In this document: piece after piece, positions 7,760-14,075 of the stretch | How positions within the stretch are numbered: the stretch's first letter is position 1 | Layout: each line of letters begins with the position of its first letter | Assembly: GCA_964585635.1 (NCBI GenBank) | Contig: CAZPEV010000071.1 | Coordinates: 1-15,151 of the forward strand | DNA from: CAZPEV01 sp964585635 | GTDB taxonomy: Bacteria; Zixibacteria; MSB-5A5; GN15; JAAZOE01 | Length of the DNA: 15,151 bases | Direction: 5' to 3' | Made by a program: the position numbers and the translations under genes | Notes under the pieces: model-generated | Databases searched by the model: none | What the model was told of the DNA's origin: nothing | What the model saw: the letters and a program-made list of their open reading frames with translations, nothing else

Positions 7760-7957
7760 CTAATACTCTTGCTCTCTGAGGATTTTGCGCATTTTCCGCT
7801 TGGCCGCGTTCAATTTGCGCTTCTTGCGTTCCGACGGTTTTTCAAAGTGCTGGTGTTTCTTAATGTCGGATAAAATCCCCATTTTCTCACAGAACTTATT
7901 GAACCTACGTAACGCCTTCTCGAAAGATTCGTCATCGCGAACCTTCACACCTGTCAT
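7760..7957 (-). CDS. rpsU: 30S ribosomal protein S21
   Basis: bS21 is a small basic protein of the 30S subunit that sits near the anti-Shine-Dalgarno end of 16S rRNA and aids initiation. The 65 residues show the family pattern: VKVRDDESFEKALRRFNKFC, then EKMGILSDIKKHQHFEKPSE, then a very basic helix RKKRKLNAAKRKMRK. The ATG was chosen because it gives the usual S21 N-terminus. A GGGAG motif lies 13 nt upstream, a rather long spacing. It is the first gene after the strong promoter at 8017-8044 and heads the rpsU-yqeY-cvpA unit. Confidence 0.96.
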   Translation of the reverse strand: MTGVKVRDDESFEKALRRFNKFCEKMGILSDIKKHQHFEKPSERKKRKLNAAKRKMRKILREQEY

Positions 7958-7983
7958 AGACCGTTTATCACTCCCTTCGGCAT
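7954..7983 (-). other. Possible 9-codon ORF overlapping the rpsU start
   Basis: In the rpsU leader an ATG at 7981-7983 opens a frame reading MPKGVINGL whose TGA overlaps the rpsU ATG as ATGA. Its body contains the GAAGGGAG motif that would serve rpsU, so translating it would interfere with or deliver ribosomes to rpsU. No Shine-Dalgarno precedes it and it is very short. The overlap may be chance. Confidence 0.15.
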
Positions 7984-8016
7984 CGTTAAAACGCGTGGGT
8001 ATGTTTCACCGTGTAT

Positions 8017-8044
8017 AGTATATCGTTCCTGCTCGTTAAGTCAA
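8017..8044 (-). promoter_or_regulatory. Sigma70-type promoter of the rpsU operon
   Basis: On the minus strand a TTGACT box (8039-8044) and a TATACT box (8017-8022) are separated by 16 nt. Both match five of six consensus positions. The predicted transcription start is near 8010, giving a leader of about 52 nt before the rpsU ATG. The promoter lies directly behind the HIT stop codon at 8059, with no terminator between, so rpsU may also receive read-through from the HIT gene. Confidence 0.8.
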
Positions 8045-8058
8045 TAGAAAATTTCGCG

Positions 8059-8406
8059 TTAGAGCTCCCCAAGGGTGATTTTTGCCTCGCCCTGGCGGTG
8101 CCCCCACGCCAGAAAATGAAGATGCAGATGAAACACGATCTGCCCGCTTTGGGGGCCGTTGTTGACCATGATTCGGAACCCGTCTTGCACCCTTAAGGTT
8201 TCGGCCAGCCGACGGCAAACCTTAAGAAGGTAGTCGAACTCCTCGGACGGGGTCTCCAGAAAGGTGGCATAATGCGTTTTAGGGCAGACCAACAGATGCG
8301 TGGGGGCCTTCGGCCAATGGTCTTTGAAGACTATCGCGCGATCGTTTTCAAAGATGATCTCGGCCGGAACGTTTCCGTGGATTATGTCGCAGAATACGCA
8401 GCTCAT
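8059..8406 (-). CDS. HIT family nucleotide-binding protein
   Basis: HIT (histidine triad) proteins are small nucleotide hydrolases or transferases; Hint-type members cleave AMP-linked phosphoramidates. With the start chosen here the protein has 115 residues and begins MSCVFCDIIHGNVPAEIIFE, the standard opening with a Cys3/Cys6 pair. The triad reads HLHLHFL at 93-99, preceded by the nucleotide-binding stretch MVNNGPQSGQIVF. An upstream in-frame ATG would add 16 residues that match nothing in the family, so it was rejected. The GGGGTGG just before the ATG can act as ribosome binding site and lies inside an inverted repeat. The physiological substrate cannot be told from sequence. Confidence 0.93.
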   Translation of the reverse strand: MSCVFCDIIHGNVPAEIIFENDRAIVFKDHWPKAPTHLLVCPKTHYATFLETPSEEFDYLLKVCRRLAETLRVQDGFRIMVNNGPQSGQIVFHLHLHFLAWGHRQGEAKITLGEL

Positions 8407-8439
8407 TGCCACCCCAAGGTAAAAGGTGGCAATTTGGGG
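8405..8439 (-). repeat. Overlapping inverted repeats over the HIT gene start
   Basis: A perfect 9-bp inverted repeat, ATTGCCACC at 8405-8413 and GGTGGCAAT at 8425-8433, has an 11-nt spacer and includes the HIT start codon edge and its GGGGTGG ribosome binding site. A second 6-bp repeat, CCCCAA at 8412-8417 and TTGGGG at 8434-8439, shares two bases with it. In RNA the two pairings compete: the first hides the ribosome binding site, the second would free most of the first stem. It could instead be an operator for a DNA-binding protein. The pairing is directly seen; regulation is inference. Confidence 0.5.
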
Positions 8440-8459
8440 GAACAGGGGCGACAAGTCAA
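8431..8459 (-). promoter_or_regulatory. Candidate promoter of the HIT gene
   Basis: On the minus strand a TTGACT box (8454-8459) lies 17 nt from a CAAATT hexamer (8431-8436) that matches only three consensus positions. The strong -35 and good spacing favour it, but the -10 is weak and it overlaps the inverted repeats. Transcription would start near 8424, inside the repeat region, which would remove part of the RNA hairpin. Confidence 0.3.
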
Positions 8460-8563
8460 TCCCTTTTTGACCTGATGGCCGAGGCCGACAGCGGTTGTCG
8501 GACGGTCGTCCGCTGCCGTGGGTGCAATAAAAAAGCGGCTGACGGCCATATTGGTATTGCTAA

Positions 8564-8591
8564 TTCACCGGAGGTCGCCTTAAATTATATT
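8564..8591 (+). promoter_or_regulatory. Candidate promoter of the yebC-ruvCAB operon
   Basis: TTCACC (8564-8569) and TATATT (8586-8591) are separated by 16 nt, matching four and five of six sigma70 consensus positions. The local AT-rich patch stands out in this GC-rich DNA and would place the start near 8598, giving a leader of about 35 nt that ends in the GGAGG motif. I see no LexA-type box here, but the lineage's LexA motif is unknown to me. Confidence 0.4.
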
Positions 8592-8632
8592 GATAAGGTC
8601 TATTCGTTCCGGAAACCAAACCTGGAGGTAAT

Positions 8633-9382
8633 ATGTCGGGTCATTCAAAATGGGCGACAATTAAGCGGAAAAAAGGTAAACTGGACGCCGCCCGGGGCCG
8701 CGTGTTTACCAGGCTGATCAAGGAAATTACGGTAGCCGCCCGGGCCGGCGGGGGGGATTCAAACGCCAATGCGCGTCTGCGAACGGCCATCGCGACCGCC
8801 AAGGCGGCTAATATGCCCGCAGACAATATCAAGAAGGCCATTCAAAAGGGGACCGGCGAATTGCCCGGCGTCAATTATGAGGAGACCACCTTCGAAGGGT
8901 ATGGTCCGGGCGGAGCGGCTATTCTTATAGACGCCATGACCGACAACCGTAATCGGACCGTGGCCGAGGTTCGCCATCTCTTCGACCGATTCAACGGCAA
9001 CCTTGGGGAAAACGGGTGCGTGGCTTGGATGTTCCACACTAAAGGGATCATCACCATAAATAGAAACGCCCTTGATGAAGATATCGTCATTGAAGCAGCT
9101 CTGGAAGCCGGCGCAATCGATGTCCAGACCCTGGACGATGCTTTTGAAATAACCACCGAACCGGGCGACTTGGAAAAAGTCCGCGAATCCCTTGAAAAGA
9201 AACCATTTCCGATCCTGGAGGCGGAAGTGCGGCGGGTGCCCCAGAATACTATCAAGCTGGACCGTAAGAGCGCTGAGTCGATGCTCAAGCTGATGGAAAT
9301 CCTTGAAGATCATGACGACGTACAAAAGGTGTCGGCCAACTTCGACATCGACGACAACATTATGGAAGAACTCTCCGCGTAA
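8633..9382 (+). CDS. yebC: YebC/PmpR family protein
   Basis: YebC (TACO1 in mitochondria) was long annotated as a transcriptional regulator; more recent work ties the family to translation, especially relief of stalling at proline-rich stretches. The 249 residues match the family length. The N-terminus MSGHSKWATIKRKKGKLDAA is almost exactly the family consensus, followed by RGRVFTRLIKEITVAAR and the NMPADNIKKAIQKGTGE segment. The middle has EGYGPGGAAILIDAMTDNRNRT and the later NLGENGCVAWMF. The ATG has a good GGAGG motif 4 nt upstream. It leads the plus-strand operon, one base before ruvC, the same yebC-ruvCAB order as in E. coli and many other bacteria. A G7 run lies at 8750-8756. Confidence 0.96.
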   Translation: MSGHSKWATIKRKKGKLDAARGRVFTRLIKEITVAARAGGGDSNANARLRTAIATAKAANMPADNIKKAIQKGTGELPGVNYEETTFEGYGPGGAAILIDAMTDNRNRTVAEVRHLFDRFNGNLGENGCVAWMFHTKGIITINRNALDEDIVIEAALEAGAIDVQTLDDAFEITTEPGDLEKVRESLEKKPFPILEAEVRRVPQNTIKLDRKSAESMLKLMEILEDHDDVQKVSANFDIDDNIMEELSA

Positions 9383-9383
9383 G

Positions 9384-9872
9384 ATGCGTGTCCTGGGCGT
9401 CGACCCCGGCCTGGCGGCCACCGGATATGGAATTATAGATTGCCGGTCGCGCCGGATGCAGTTGGTTGAGGGGGGGGTTATTCGTTCCGACTCTGAGGAT
9501 TCGATGGAGACCAGGGTCGGGGCTATTTTCACCGGCATGGTCGAGGTCCTGGACGAATTCCATCCCGACGTGATTTCCATGGAAGACCTATATTCACATT
9601 ATAAGCATCCCCGGACGGCCATCATCATGGCCCAGGCGCGTGGGGCGATCCTGGCGGCCGCCTTTCAGAAGGCCGTCCCGGTGCACAACTACGCTGCCAC
9701 GATGATCAAGATGTCGCTGACCGGGAACGGCCGGGCGCGCAAGGAACAGGTCCAGCGGATGGTGCTGAACGTGCTGCAACTGACGGCTCCGGTTGAACCG
9801 TATGACACGACCGATGCCCTGGCGGCGGCCATGTGTCACATCAATCAAACCATGAGGGTTCCGGCGGCGTGA
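9384..9872 (+). CDS. ruvC: Holliday junction resolvase RuvC
   Basis: RuvC is the endonuclease that cuts four-way DNA junctions after RuvAB branch migration. The start at 9384 gives MRVLGVDPGLAATGYG, the standard opening; an in-frame ATG 81 nt earlier lies inside yebC and adds an unrelated tail. The 162-residue protein keeps four acidic catalytic positions, Asp7, Glu67, Asp141 and Asp144, and the DNA-contacting TGNGRARKEQVQRMV segment at 113-127. It starts one base after yebC stops and its TGA overlaps the ruvA GTG, so translational coupling is expected. A G8 run at 9470-9477 encodes Gly30-Gly31. Confidence 0.97.
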   Translation: MRVLGVDPGLAATGYGIIDCRSRRMQLVEGGVIRSDSEDSMETRVGAIFTGMVEVLDEFHPDVISMEDLYSHYKHPRTAIIMAQARGAILAAAFQKAVPVHNYAATMIKMSLTGNGRARKEQVQRMVLNVLQLTAPVEPYDTTDALAAAMCHINQTMRVPAA

Positions 9873-10513
9873 TTCAAAAAATCTGCGGCAAAATCGACAC
9901 CGTGACCGATGATGCGGTAACGCTGGAAATCGGCGGTATTTTCTATGAAATCCTGATTCCCTCCGGCTTGGCGGAACCGTTGCGGAACCAGGCAAAAGAA
10001 GGCTATCAGGTGACGCTGTATACCTACCATTATATCGAGTCATCCGGCGGGGCGGCCAACCTATTTCCACGGCTAGTCGGATTTACGGTGCCCTCCGATC
10101 GTGAGTTTTTCCGGCTGTTCACCACGGTGCCGGGTATCGGCGTCCGGAAGGCGTTGCGCTGCCTGACGATCGCGGTCAGAGATATCGCCCGGGCGATCGA
10201 GAACAAGGACAGCGCCGTGCTTACCCGTCTGCCGGGGATCGGGCCGCGGATGGCGCAGAAGATAATCGCCGAGCTTTCGGGGAAGGCCGCCCGCTTCGCC
10301 CTCTCGCGCAGCGAACGCCCGCTGGCCATTGCGGAGAAAAGGCAGGTCGACTTCGAGGATGAGGTCTATGAGATTCTTTCGCAGCTTCAATACAAACCGG
10401 CCGAAATCGACGCTATGATCAAACGGGCGTTGGCCGCCAGACCGGATGTCACCTCGACCGAGGAAATGGTGGCGCTCATCTTCTCCATCCAGACGCAGGC
10501 GGTCAATTCATGA
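9869..10513 (+). CDS. ruvA: Holliday junction DNA helicase subunit RuvA
   Basis: RuvA binds the Holliday junction as a tetramer and loads RuvB motors. The GTG at 9869 gives VIQKICGKIDTV, matching the family start M-I-x-x-I-x-G; an ATG 36 nt upstream would add residues foreign to the family. The 214 residues contain the OB domain (1 to about 72), two helix-hairpin-helix motifs around PGIGV (88-92) and PGIGP (122-126), and the C-terminal RuvB-binding domain (about 165-214). The region corresponding to the E. coli acidic pin (Arg-Glu-Asp) reads IESSGGAANLFPR at 56-68: it is about six residues longer and keeps only one acid. It overlaps ruvC and ruvB by 4 nt each. Confidence 0.95.
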   Translation: MIQKICGKIDTVTDDAVTLEIGGIFYEILIPSGLAEPLRNQAKEGYQVTLYTYHYIESSGGAANLFPRLVGFTVPSDREFFRLFTTVPGIGVRKALRCLTIAVRDIARAIENKDSAVLTRLPGIGPRMAQKIIAELSGKAARFALSRSERPLAIAEKRQVDFEDEVYEILSQLQYKPAEIDAMIKRALAARPDVTSTEEMVALIFSIQTQAVNS

Positions 10514-11541
10514 GACGAGAGCGGATTATTTCCCCGGAAACGGTCAATAACGAGGAAGAGAGCACCTTCCTGTCGCTGCGGCCGACGGTGCTGGATGAGT
10601 ATATCGGCCAACAGGAGTTGGTCGGCAAGCTGCGGCTGTCAATCGAGGCGTCCCGACGTCGGGGCGAACCTCACGAGCATATTCTTTTCTATGGCCCGCC
10701 GGGGCTCGGCAAGACGACGCTGGCCCATATTCTGGCGCACGAGATGAAAGCCAACATCGTGTCCACCTCCGGGCCGACGCTGACCCGGTCGGGCGACCTG
10801 ATGGGCATATTGACCAACCTGCAGAATGGAGACGTGCTGTTCATCGATGAGATTCACCGCCTCAGTCCGGTGGTCGAGGAATTTATCTATCCGGCCATGG
10901 AGGATTTCCGAATCGAGTTCGTGGTCGACAAGGGGGCCTTTTCGCGGGTGATCAACATGCCCCTGAAGCAATTTACCCTGATCGGGGCGACGACCCGGGT
11001 GGGACTATTAACCCCCCCCCTGCGCGACCGCTTCGGCATTTTTCACCATATCGATTTTTATGAGCCGGAGGAACTGCAGCGGATCGTTCTGCGGTCGGCC
11101 AGGCTGCTGGATCAGGCGATCGAAGATGACGCCGCGCTGGTCATCGGCCGCCGCAGCCGGGGAACGCCGCGCGTGGCCAACCGCCTCCTGCGGCGGGTGC
11201 GCGACTTCAGCCAGGTCAAAGGGGACGGTCATATCAGCGCCGAGTTGGCCGAAAAAGCGCTGGCGATGGAGGGGATCGACGCCGCCGGGCTGGACAAGCT
11301 CGATCGCAGCTACCTGAAAGTGATTATCGATTATTACAAGGGCGGACCGGTCGGCATTGAAACGATTGCCACCACGCTCAACGAGGAAAGCGACACGCTG
11401 GTCGATGTGATCGAGCCGTTTTTGCTGAAGATCGGTTTTGTGCAGCGGACCAAGCAGGGACGGATGGTCACCGACAACGCCTATGCGCACCTGGGGATCA
11501 AGAAAGGGAAACCGTCCGCCTCGCAGGAGGCGCTCTTCTGA
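10510..11541 (+). CDS. ruvB: Holliday junction branch migration ATPase RuvB
   Basis: RuvB is the hexameric AAA+ motor that pulls DNA through the RuvA-bound junction. The 343 residues show Walker A GPPGLGKT at 62-69, Walker B with FIDEIHRL around Asp113-Glu114, sensor 1 GATTR at 159-163, and the arginine-finger region PLRDRFG at 170-176. The C-terminal winged helix follows, with the conserved GGPVGIETIATTL segment. The length is typical (336-348). The ATG overlaps the ruvA stop as ATGA. A C9 tract at 11012-11020 encodes Thr-Pro-Pro-Leu just before the arginine finger. Confidence 0.98.
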   Translation: MRRERIISPETVNNEEESTFLSLRPTVLDEYIGQQELVGKLRLSIEASRRRGEPHEHILFYGPPGLGKTTLAHILAHEMKANIVSTSGPTLTRSGDLMGILTNLQNGDVLFIDEIHRLSPVVEEFIYPAMEDFRIEFVVDKGAFSRVINMPLKQFTLIGATTRVGLLTPPLRDRFGIFHHIDFYEPEELQRIVLRSARLLDQAIEDDAALVIGRRSRGTPRVANRLLRRVRDFSQVKGDGHISAELAEKALAMEGIDAAGLDKLDRSYLKVIIDYYKGGPVGIETIATTLNEESDTLVDVIEPFLLKIGFVQRTKQGRMVTDNAYAHLGIKKGKPSASQEALF

Positions 11542-11604
11542 TCGGGCCTGGTCAATGAGCGTTTGATCTCTGCCTCCGAATATATTTTCTGAAATCGATA
11601 CGCT

Positions 11605-11835
11605 ATGGAACTATTACCTCTTAATACTTTAGGCGGGGCGCTGATCCTCATCGGCGGCGGCGTCCTACTCGTGGGAGTGATTACTGTCCTTGGTGGAGAG
11701 CTTGCCTTTTTCGGGCGATGGCCGGGGGATTTCAGCCTTCGCGGCAAGCATTATTCCATCTATTTTCCGCTGGTGACCTCGATTATCCTATCGCTTCTTC
11801 TGACCGCAATCGCCAAATTCTTCTTTCGCAAATGA
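11605..11835 (+). CDS. DUF2905 family small membrane protein
   Basis: This 76-residue protein has two hydrophobic helices (about 8-31 and 52-73) joined by a short loop with GRWPGDFSLRGKHYSIYFPL, the hallmark of the DUF2905 family (usually L-G-x-L-P-G-D-I and a Y/F-F-P-L-x-T motif). Its function is unknown. It lies 63 nt after ruvB and overlaps queA by 4 nt (ATGA). I recall this ruvB-DUF2905-queA neighbourhood from other bacterial phyla, so the link is probably not accidental. No Shine-Dalgarno is visible in front of the ATG, and the preceding gap has no clear promoter. Confidence 0.88.
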   Translation: MELLPLNTLGGALILIGGGVLLVGVITVLGGELAFFGRWPGDFSLRGKHYSIYFPLVTSIILSLLLTAIAKFFFRK

Positions 11836-12857
11836 AGGCCTCGCAGTTCGACTATCGTTTGCCGTCCGGCCTGATCGCCCAGTATCCATCGCGACGGCGG
11901 ACCGATTCCCGGATGCTGGTGCTTAACCGCGCCGACCACTCGATCACCAACAGCCGCTTCGGCCGCCTGCCGGAGCATCTGGATCAATCTTACTTCATCG
12001 TCTTCAATGACAGTCGGGTGTTCAAGGCCCGCCTGCCCGGGCATCGGAGCAGTGGCGGGGCGGTCGAGGTCTTCCTGGTCCGTCCCACGGGGGATGCCCG
12101 CTGGTTGGTGCTGCTGCGGCCGTCGGCGAGAATCAAGCGCGGCGAAAGGATATTTTTCGATCAGCGCCGCTTTGTGACAGTGCTGGATGACCCCGGCCCG
12201 GCCGAGCGGACAGTTGCATTTCCATCCAGCCCTGACGAGCATTTCATCATTATGCGTTATGGCCGGGTGCCCCTGCCGCCCTATATCACCCGGGAGGCCG
12301 AGGCCGGCGACCGGCGGCGCTACCAGACGGTCTTCGCGCGAGCCGACGGCTCGGTCGCAGCGCCGACGGCGGGATTGCATTTCGATCGCACCATGCTATC
12401 ACGCCTGGCCCAGGCCGGCATCGACCATGAGATGATCACGCTCCACGTCGGCCCGGGAACATTTCGGCCGGTGCTGGCGCAGGATATCGGGCAGCATATC
12501 GTGGATCCTGAATTCGCGATCATCACTCCTCAAACGGCGTCATCGATAAATCGACATTTGGACGGCGGCCGGAGGCTCCTGGCGGTCGGAACCACAACCG
12601 TCCGGACGCTTGAGACCGCCGCCGATCGGCGCCGTCGGATCGAGCCGCGGGAGGAGATGGTCGACCTTTTCATTTGTCCCCCTTATCAGTTCAAGGTGGT
12701 CGACGCCCTGCTGACCAATTTCCATCTGCCGCGTTCATCGCTTTTGATGTTGGTGGCGGCCTTTTGCGGGACGGAATTTGTCCTGGACGCCTACCGCTAT
12801 GCCGTCCGAAGGAAATACCGCTTTTACAGTTATGGCGACTGCATGCTGATACTTTAG
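11832..12857 (+). CDS. queA: tRNA preQ1(34) S-adenosylmethionine ribosyltransferase-isomerase QueA
   Basis: QueA transfers and rearranges the ribosyl group of SAM onto preQ1 at the wobble base of tRNA, making epoxyqueuosine, the step before queuosine. The 341 residues fit the family (about 340-356). Motifs seen are FDYRLPSGLIAQYP near the start, FNDSRVFKARL at 58-68, APTAGLHF at 177-184, HVGPGTFRPV at 205-214, GTTTVRTLE at 253-261, TNFHLPRSSLLMLV at 295-308 and the final FYSYGDCML. The start at 11832 gives the family N-terminus MKASQFDY; a longer frame into DUF2905 is not supported. Its usual partner tgt is not in the window. Confidence 0.97.
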   Translation: MKASQFDYRLPSGLIAQYPSRRRTDSRMLVLNRADHSITNSRFGRLPEHLDQSYFIVFNDSRVFKARLPGHRSSGGAVEVFLVRPTGDARWLVLLRPSARIKRGERIFFDQRRFVTVLDDPGPAERTVAFPSSPDEHFIIMRYGRVPLPPYITREAEAGDRRRYQTVFARADGSVAAPTAGLHFDRTMLSRLAQAGIDHEMITLHVGPGTFRPVLAQDIGQHIVDPEFAIITPQTASSINRHLDGGRRLLAVGTTTVRTLETAADRRRRIEPREEMVDLFICPPYQFKVVDALLTNFHLPRSSLLMLVAAFCGTEFVLDAYRYAVRRKYRFYSYGDCMLIL

Positions 12858-12905
12858 GGCTGATTTTCCCTTTGCCCCGCCGACAAACAACCTTATTTTG
12901 GATGC

Positions 12906-13604
12906 ATGAAGACCATGGCGCTGATCGTCGCCGGCGGAAGGGGCGAACGATTCGGAGGGACAGTCCCCAAGCAATATCAGTTGATCGCCGGGCGACCGGT
13001 TCTGGCCTGGACCATTTCGCGATTTGAGACGGCGGCTACCATTGACCAGATCGTCGTGGTGGCGGCCGAAGAGTATCTACTGCACGTGAACAACGTCGTG
13101 ATCAATCCCTACGGATTCGGTAAAGTCATGAAGATCGTCCCCGGTGGCGCGTGCAGGGAAGAATCGGTTAAGCGCGGGCTGGAGTCATTGCCTCTGTCGA
13201 CCTCCTACGTGGCCGTGCATGATGCCGTCCGTCCGCTGGTCAAGCCGTCCGATATCGATGCCGTGGTGCAGGAAGCGCAGCGTCATCGGGCCGCCATCCT
13301 GGGCCGGCCGGCCACCGATACGGTCAAGCGGGTGCGGCAGGGGATGATCTTCGCTACCCTCGACCGGGCCAATCTTTTTCTGGCCGAAACGCCGCAGGTC
13401 TTTCAATATGACCTTTTGAAAGAAGCCCTTTTGCACCAGGGAGAGTTTATCAGCCGTGCCACCGACGACGCCGCTTTGGTCGAGGCGATGGGATTTATGG
13501 TGAAGCTGGTCGTATCCACCGGACCCAATCCGAAGCTGACCGGGCCGGAGGATGTCGAGTTTGTGCGGATGGTGTTGGAAAGGGAGAGCCATGCAGGATT
13601 ATAG
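12906..13604 (+). CDS. ispD: 2-C-methyl-D-erythritol 4-phosphate cytidylyltransferase
   Basis: IspD joins CTP and MEP to form CDP-ME in the non-mevalonate isoprenoid pathway. The 232 residues carry the nucleotide-binding loop AGGRGERFG at 9-17 with PKQY at 21-24, Arg84, HDAVRP at 105-110, ATDTVKRV at 136-143, ETPQVF at 161-166 and NPKLTGPED at 208-216, all family hallmarks. A second ATG three codons on (12915) is an alternative start; the upstream signal is weak for both. It is 48 nt from queA and overlaps ispF by 14 nt, the common ispD-ispF arrangement. Confidence 0.97.
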   Translation: MKTMALIVAGGRGERFGGTVPKQYQLIAGRPVLAWTISRFETAATIDQIVVVAAEEYLLHVNNVVINPYGFGKVMKIVPGGACREESVKRGLESLPLSTSYVAVHDAVRPLVKPSDIDAVVQEAQRHRAAILGRPATDTVKRVRQGMIFATLDRANLFLAETPQVFQYDLLKEALLHQGEFISRATDDAALVEAMGFMVKLVVSTGPNPKLTGPEDVEFVRMVLERESHAGL

Positions 13605-14070
13605 GTGCGGCATTGGAGTCGACGTTCATCGATTTGCGACCGGCCGCAAGCTGATTTTGGGTGGAGTGGAAGTTCCTCACGATCTCGGTCTGGCCGGCCA
13701 TTCCGACGCCGACGTCCTGATTCATGCCATCATCGATGCCCTTCTGGGGGCGGCCGGGTTGGGTGATATCGGCGGTTACTTTCCCGATACCGATCCGGCG
13801 TACAAAGGGATCAGTTCGCTGGTATTGCTTGATGTCACGCGGCAGAAAGTGCAGCAGGCCGGCTGGCATATTGGCAACATAGATGCCACCATCATTGCTC
13901 AGCGGCCCCAATTGGCGGGATATATTGACGGCATGCGGGACAGCCTCGATGCGGTCATCGGCATTGGTCGTGATCGTATCAGCATCAAGGCCACGACCAC
14001 CGAAAGACTCGGGTTTGCAGGACGGGAAGAGGGGATGGCGGCGGTGGCCACGGCCACGCTGCATCGATAG
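13591..14070 (+). CDS. ispF: 2-C-methyl-D-erythritol 2,4-cyclodiphosphate synthase
   Basis: IspF cyclises CDP-ME 2-phosphate to MEcPP, releasing CMP, two steps after IspD. The start at 13591 is set by an AGGGAG motif at 13581-13586 and by the family opening CGIGVDVHRF; a longer frame inside ispD is not supported. The 159 residues show the zinc ligands Asp11, His13 and His45, GHSDADVL at 36-43, the GDIGGYFPDTD segment, IIAQRPQL and the CMP-binding ATTTERLGF near the end. The length equals the usual 155-160. IspE, the intervening enzyme, is not in the window. Confidence 0.97.
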   Translation: MQDYRCGIGVDVHRFATGRKLILGGVEVPHDLGLAGHSDADVLIHAIIDALLGAAGLGDIGGYFPDTDPAYKGISSLVLLDVTRQKVQQAGWHIGNIDATIIAQRPQLAGYIDGMRDSLDAVIGIGRDRISIKATTTERLGFAGREEGMAAVATATLHR

Positions 14071-14075
14071 GTCGT

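Larger units (their letters stand above)
8407..8632. other. Divergent intergenic region between HIT and yebC
   Basis: These 226 bases separate the minus-strand and plus-strand halves. They hold the HIT start repeats, weak promoter candidates on both strands, and a 6-bp hairpin CCGACA/TGTCGG at 8485-8501 without a T-run. No protein or known RNA gene is recognised here. The yebC ribosome binding site GGAGG is at 8624-8628. Confidence 0.6.

Noticed and set aside
8407..8454. Longer HIT protein starting at 8454
   Set aside because: The extra 16 residues precede the standard MSCVFCDII opening, and the frame would run through the inverted repeats and candidate promoter.
8485..8501. 6-bp hairpin CCGACA/TGTCGG in the divergent region
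   Set aside because: It has no T-run on either side and no relation to a start codon; similar small stems are common in GC-rich DNA.
9303..9383. In-frame extension of ruvC upstream of 9384
   Set aside because: The added 27 residues overlap the yebC end, are Thr-rich and match no RuvC N-terminus; 9384 gives the canonical MRVLGVDPG start.
9833..9868. ATG start for ruvA at 9833
   Set aside because: It would add 12 non-family residues inside ruvC; the GTG at 9869 gives the conserved RuvA N-terminus and a 4-nt overlap.
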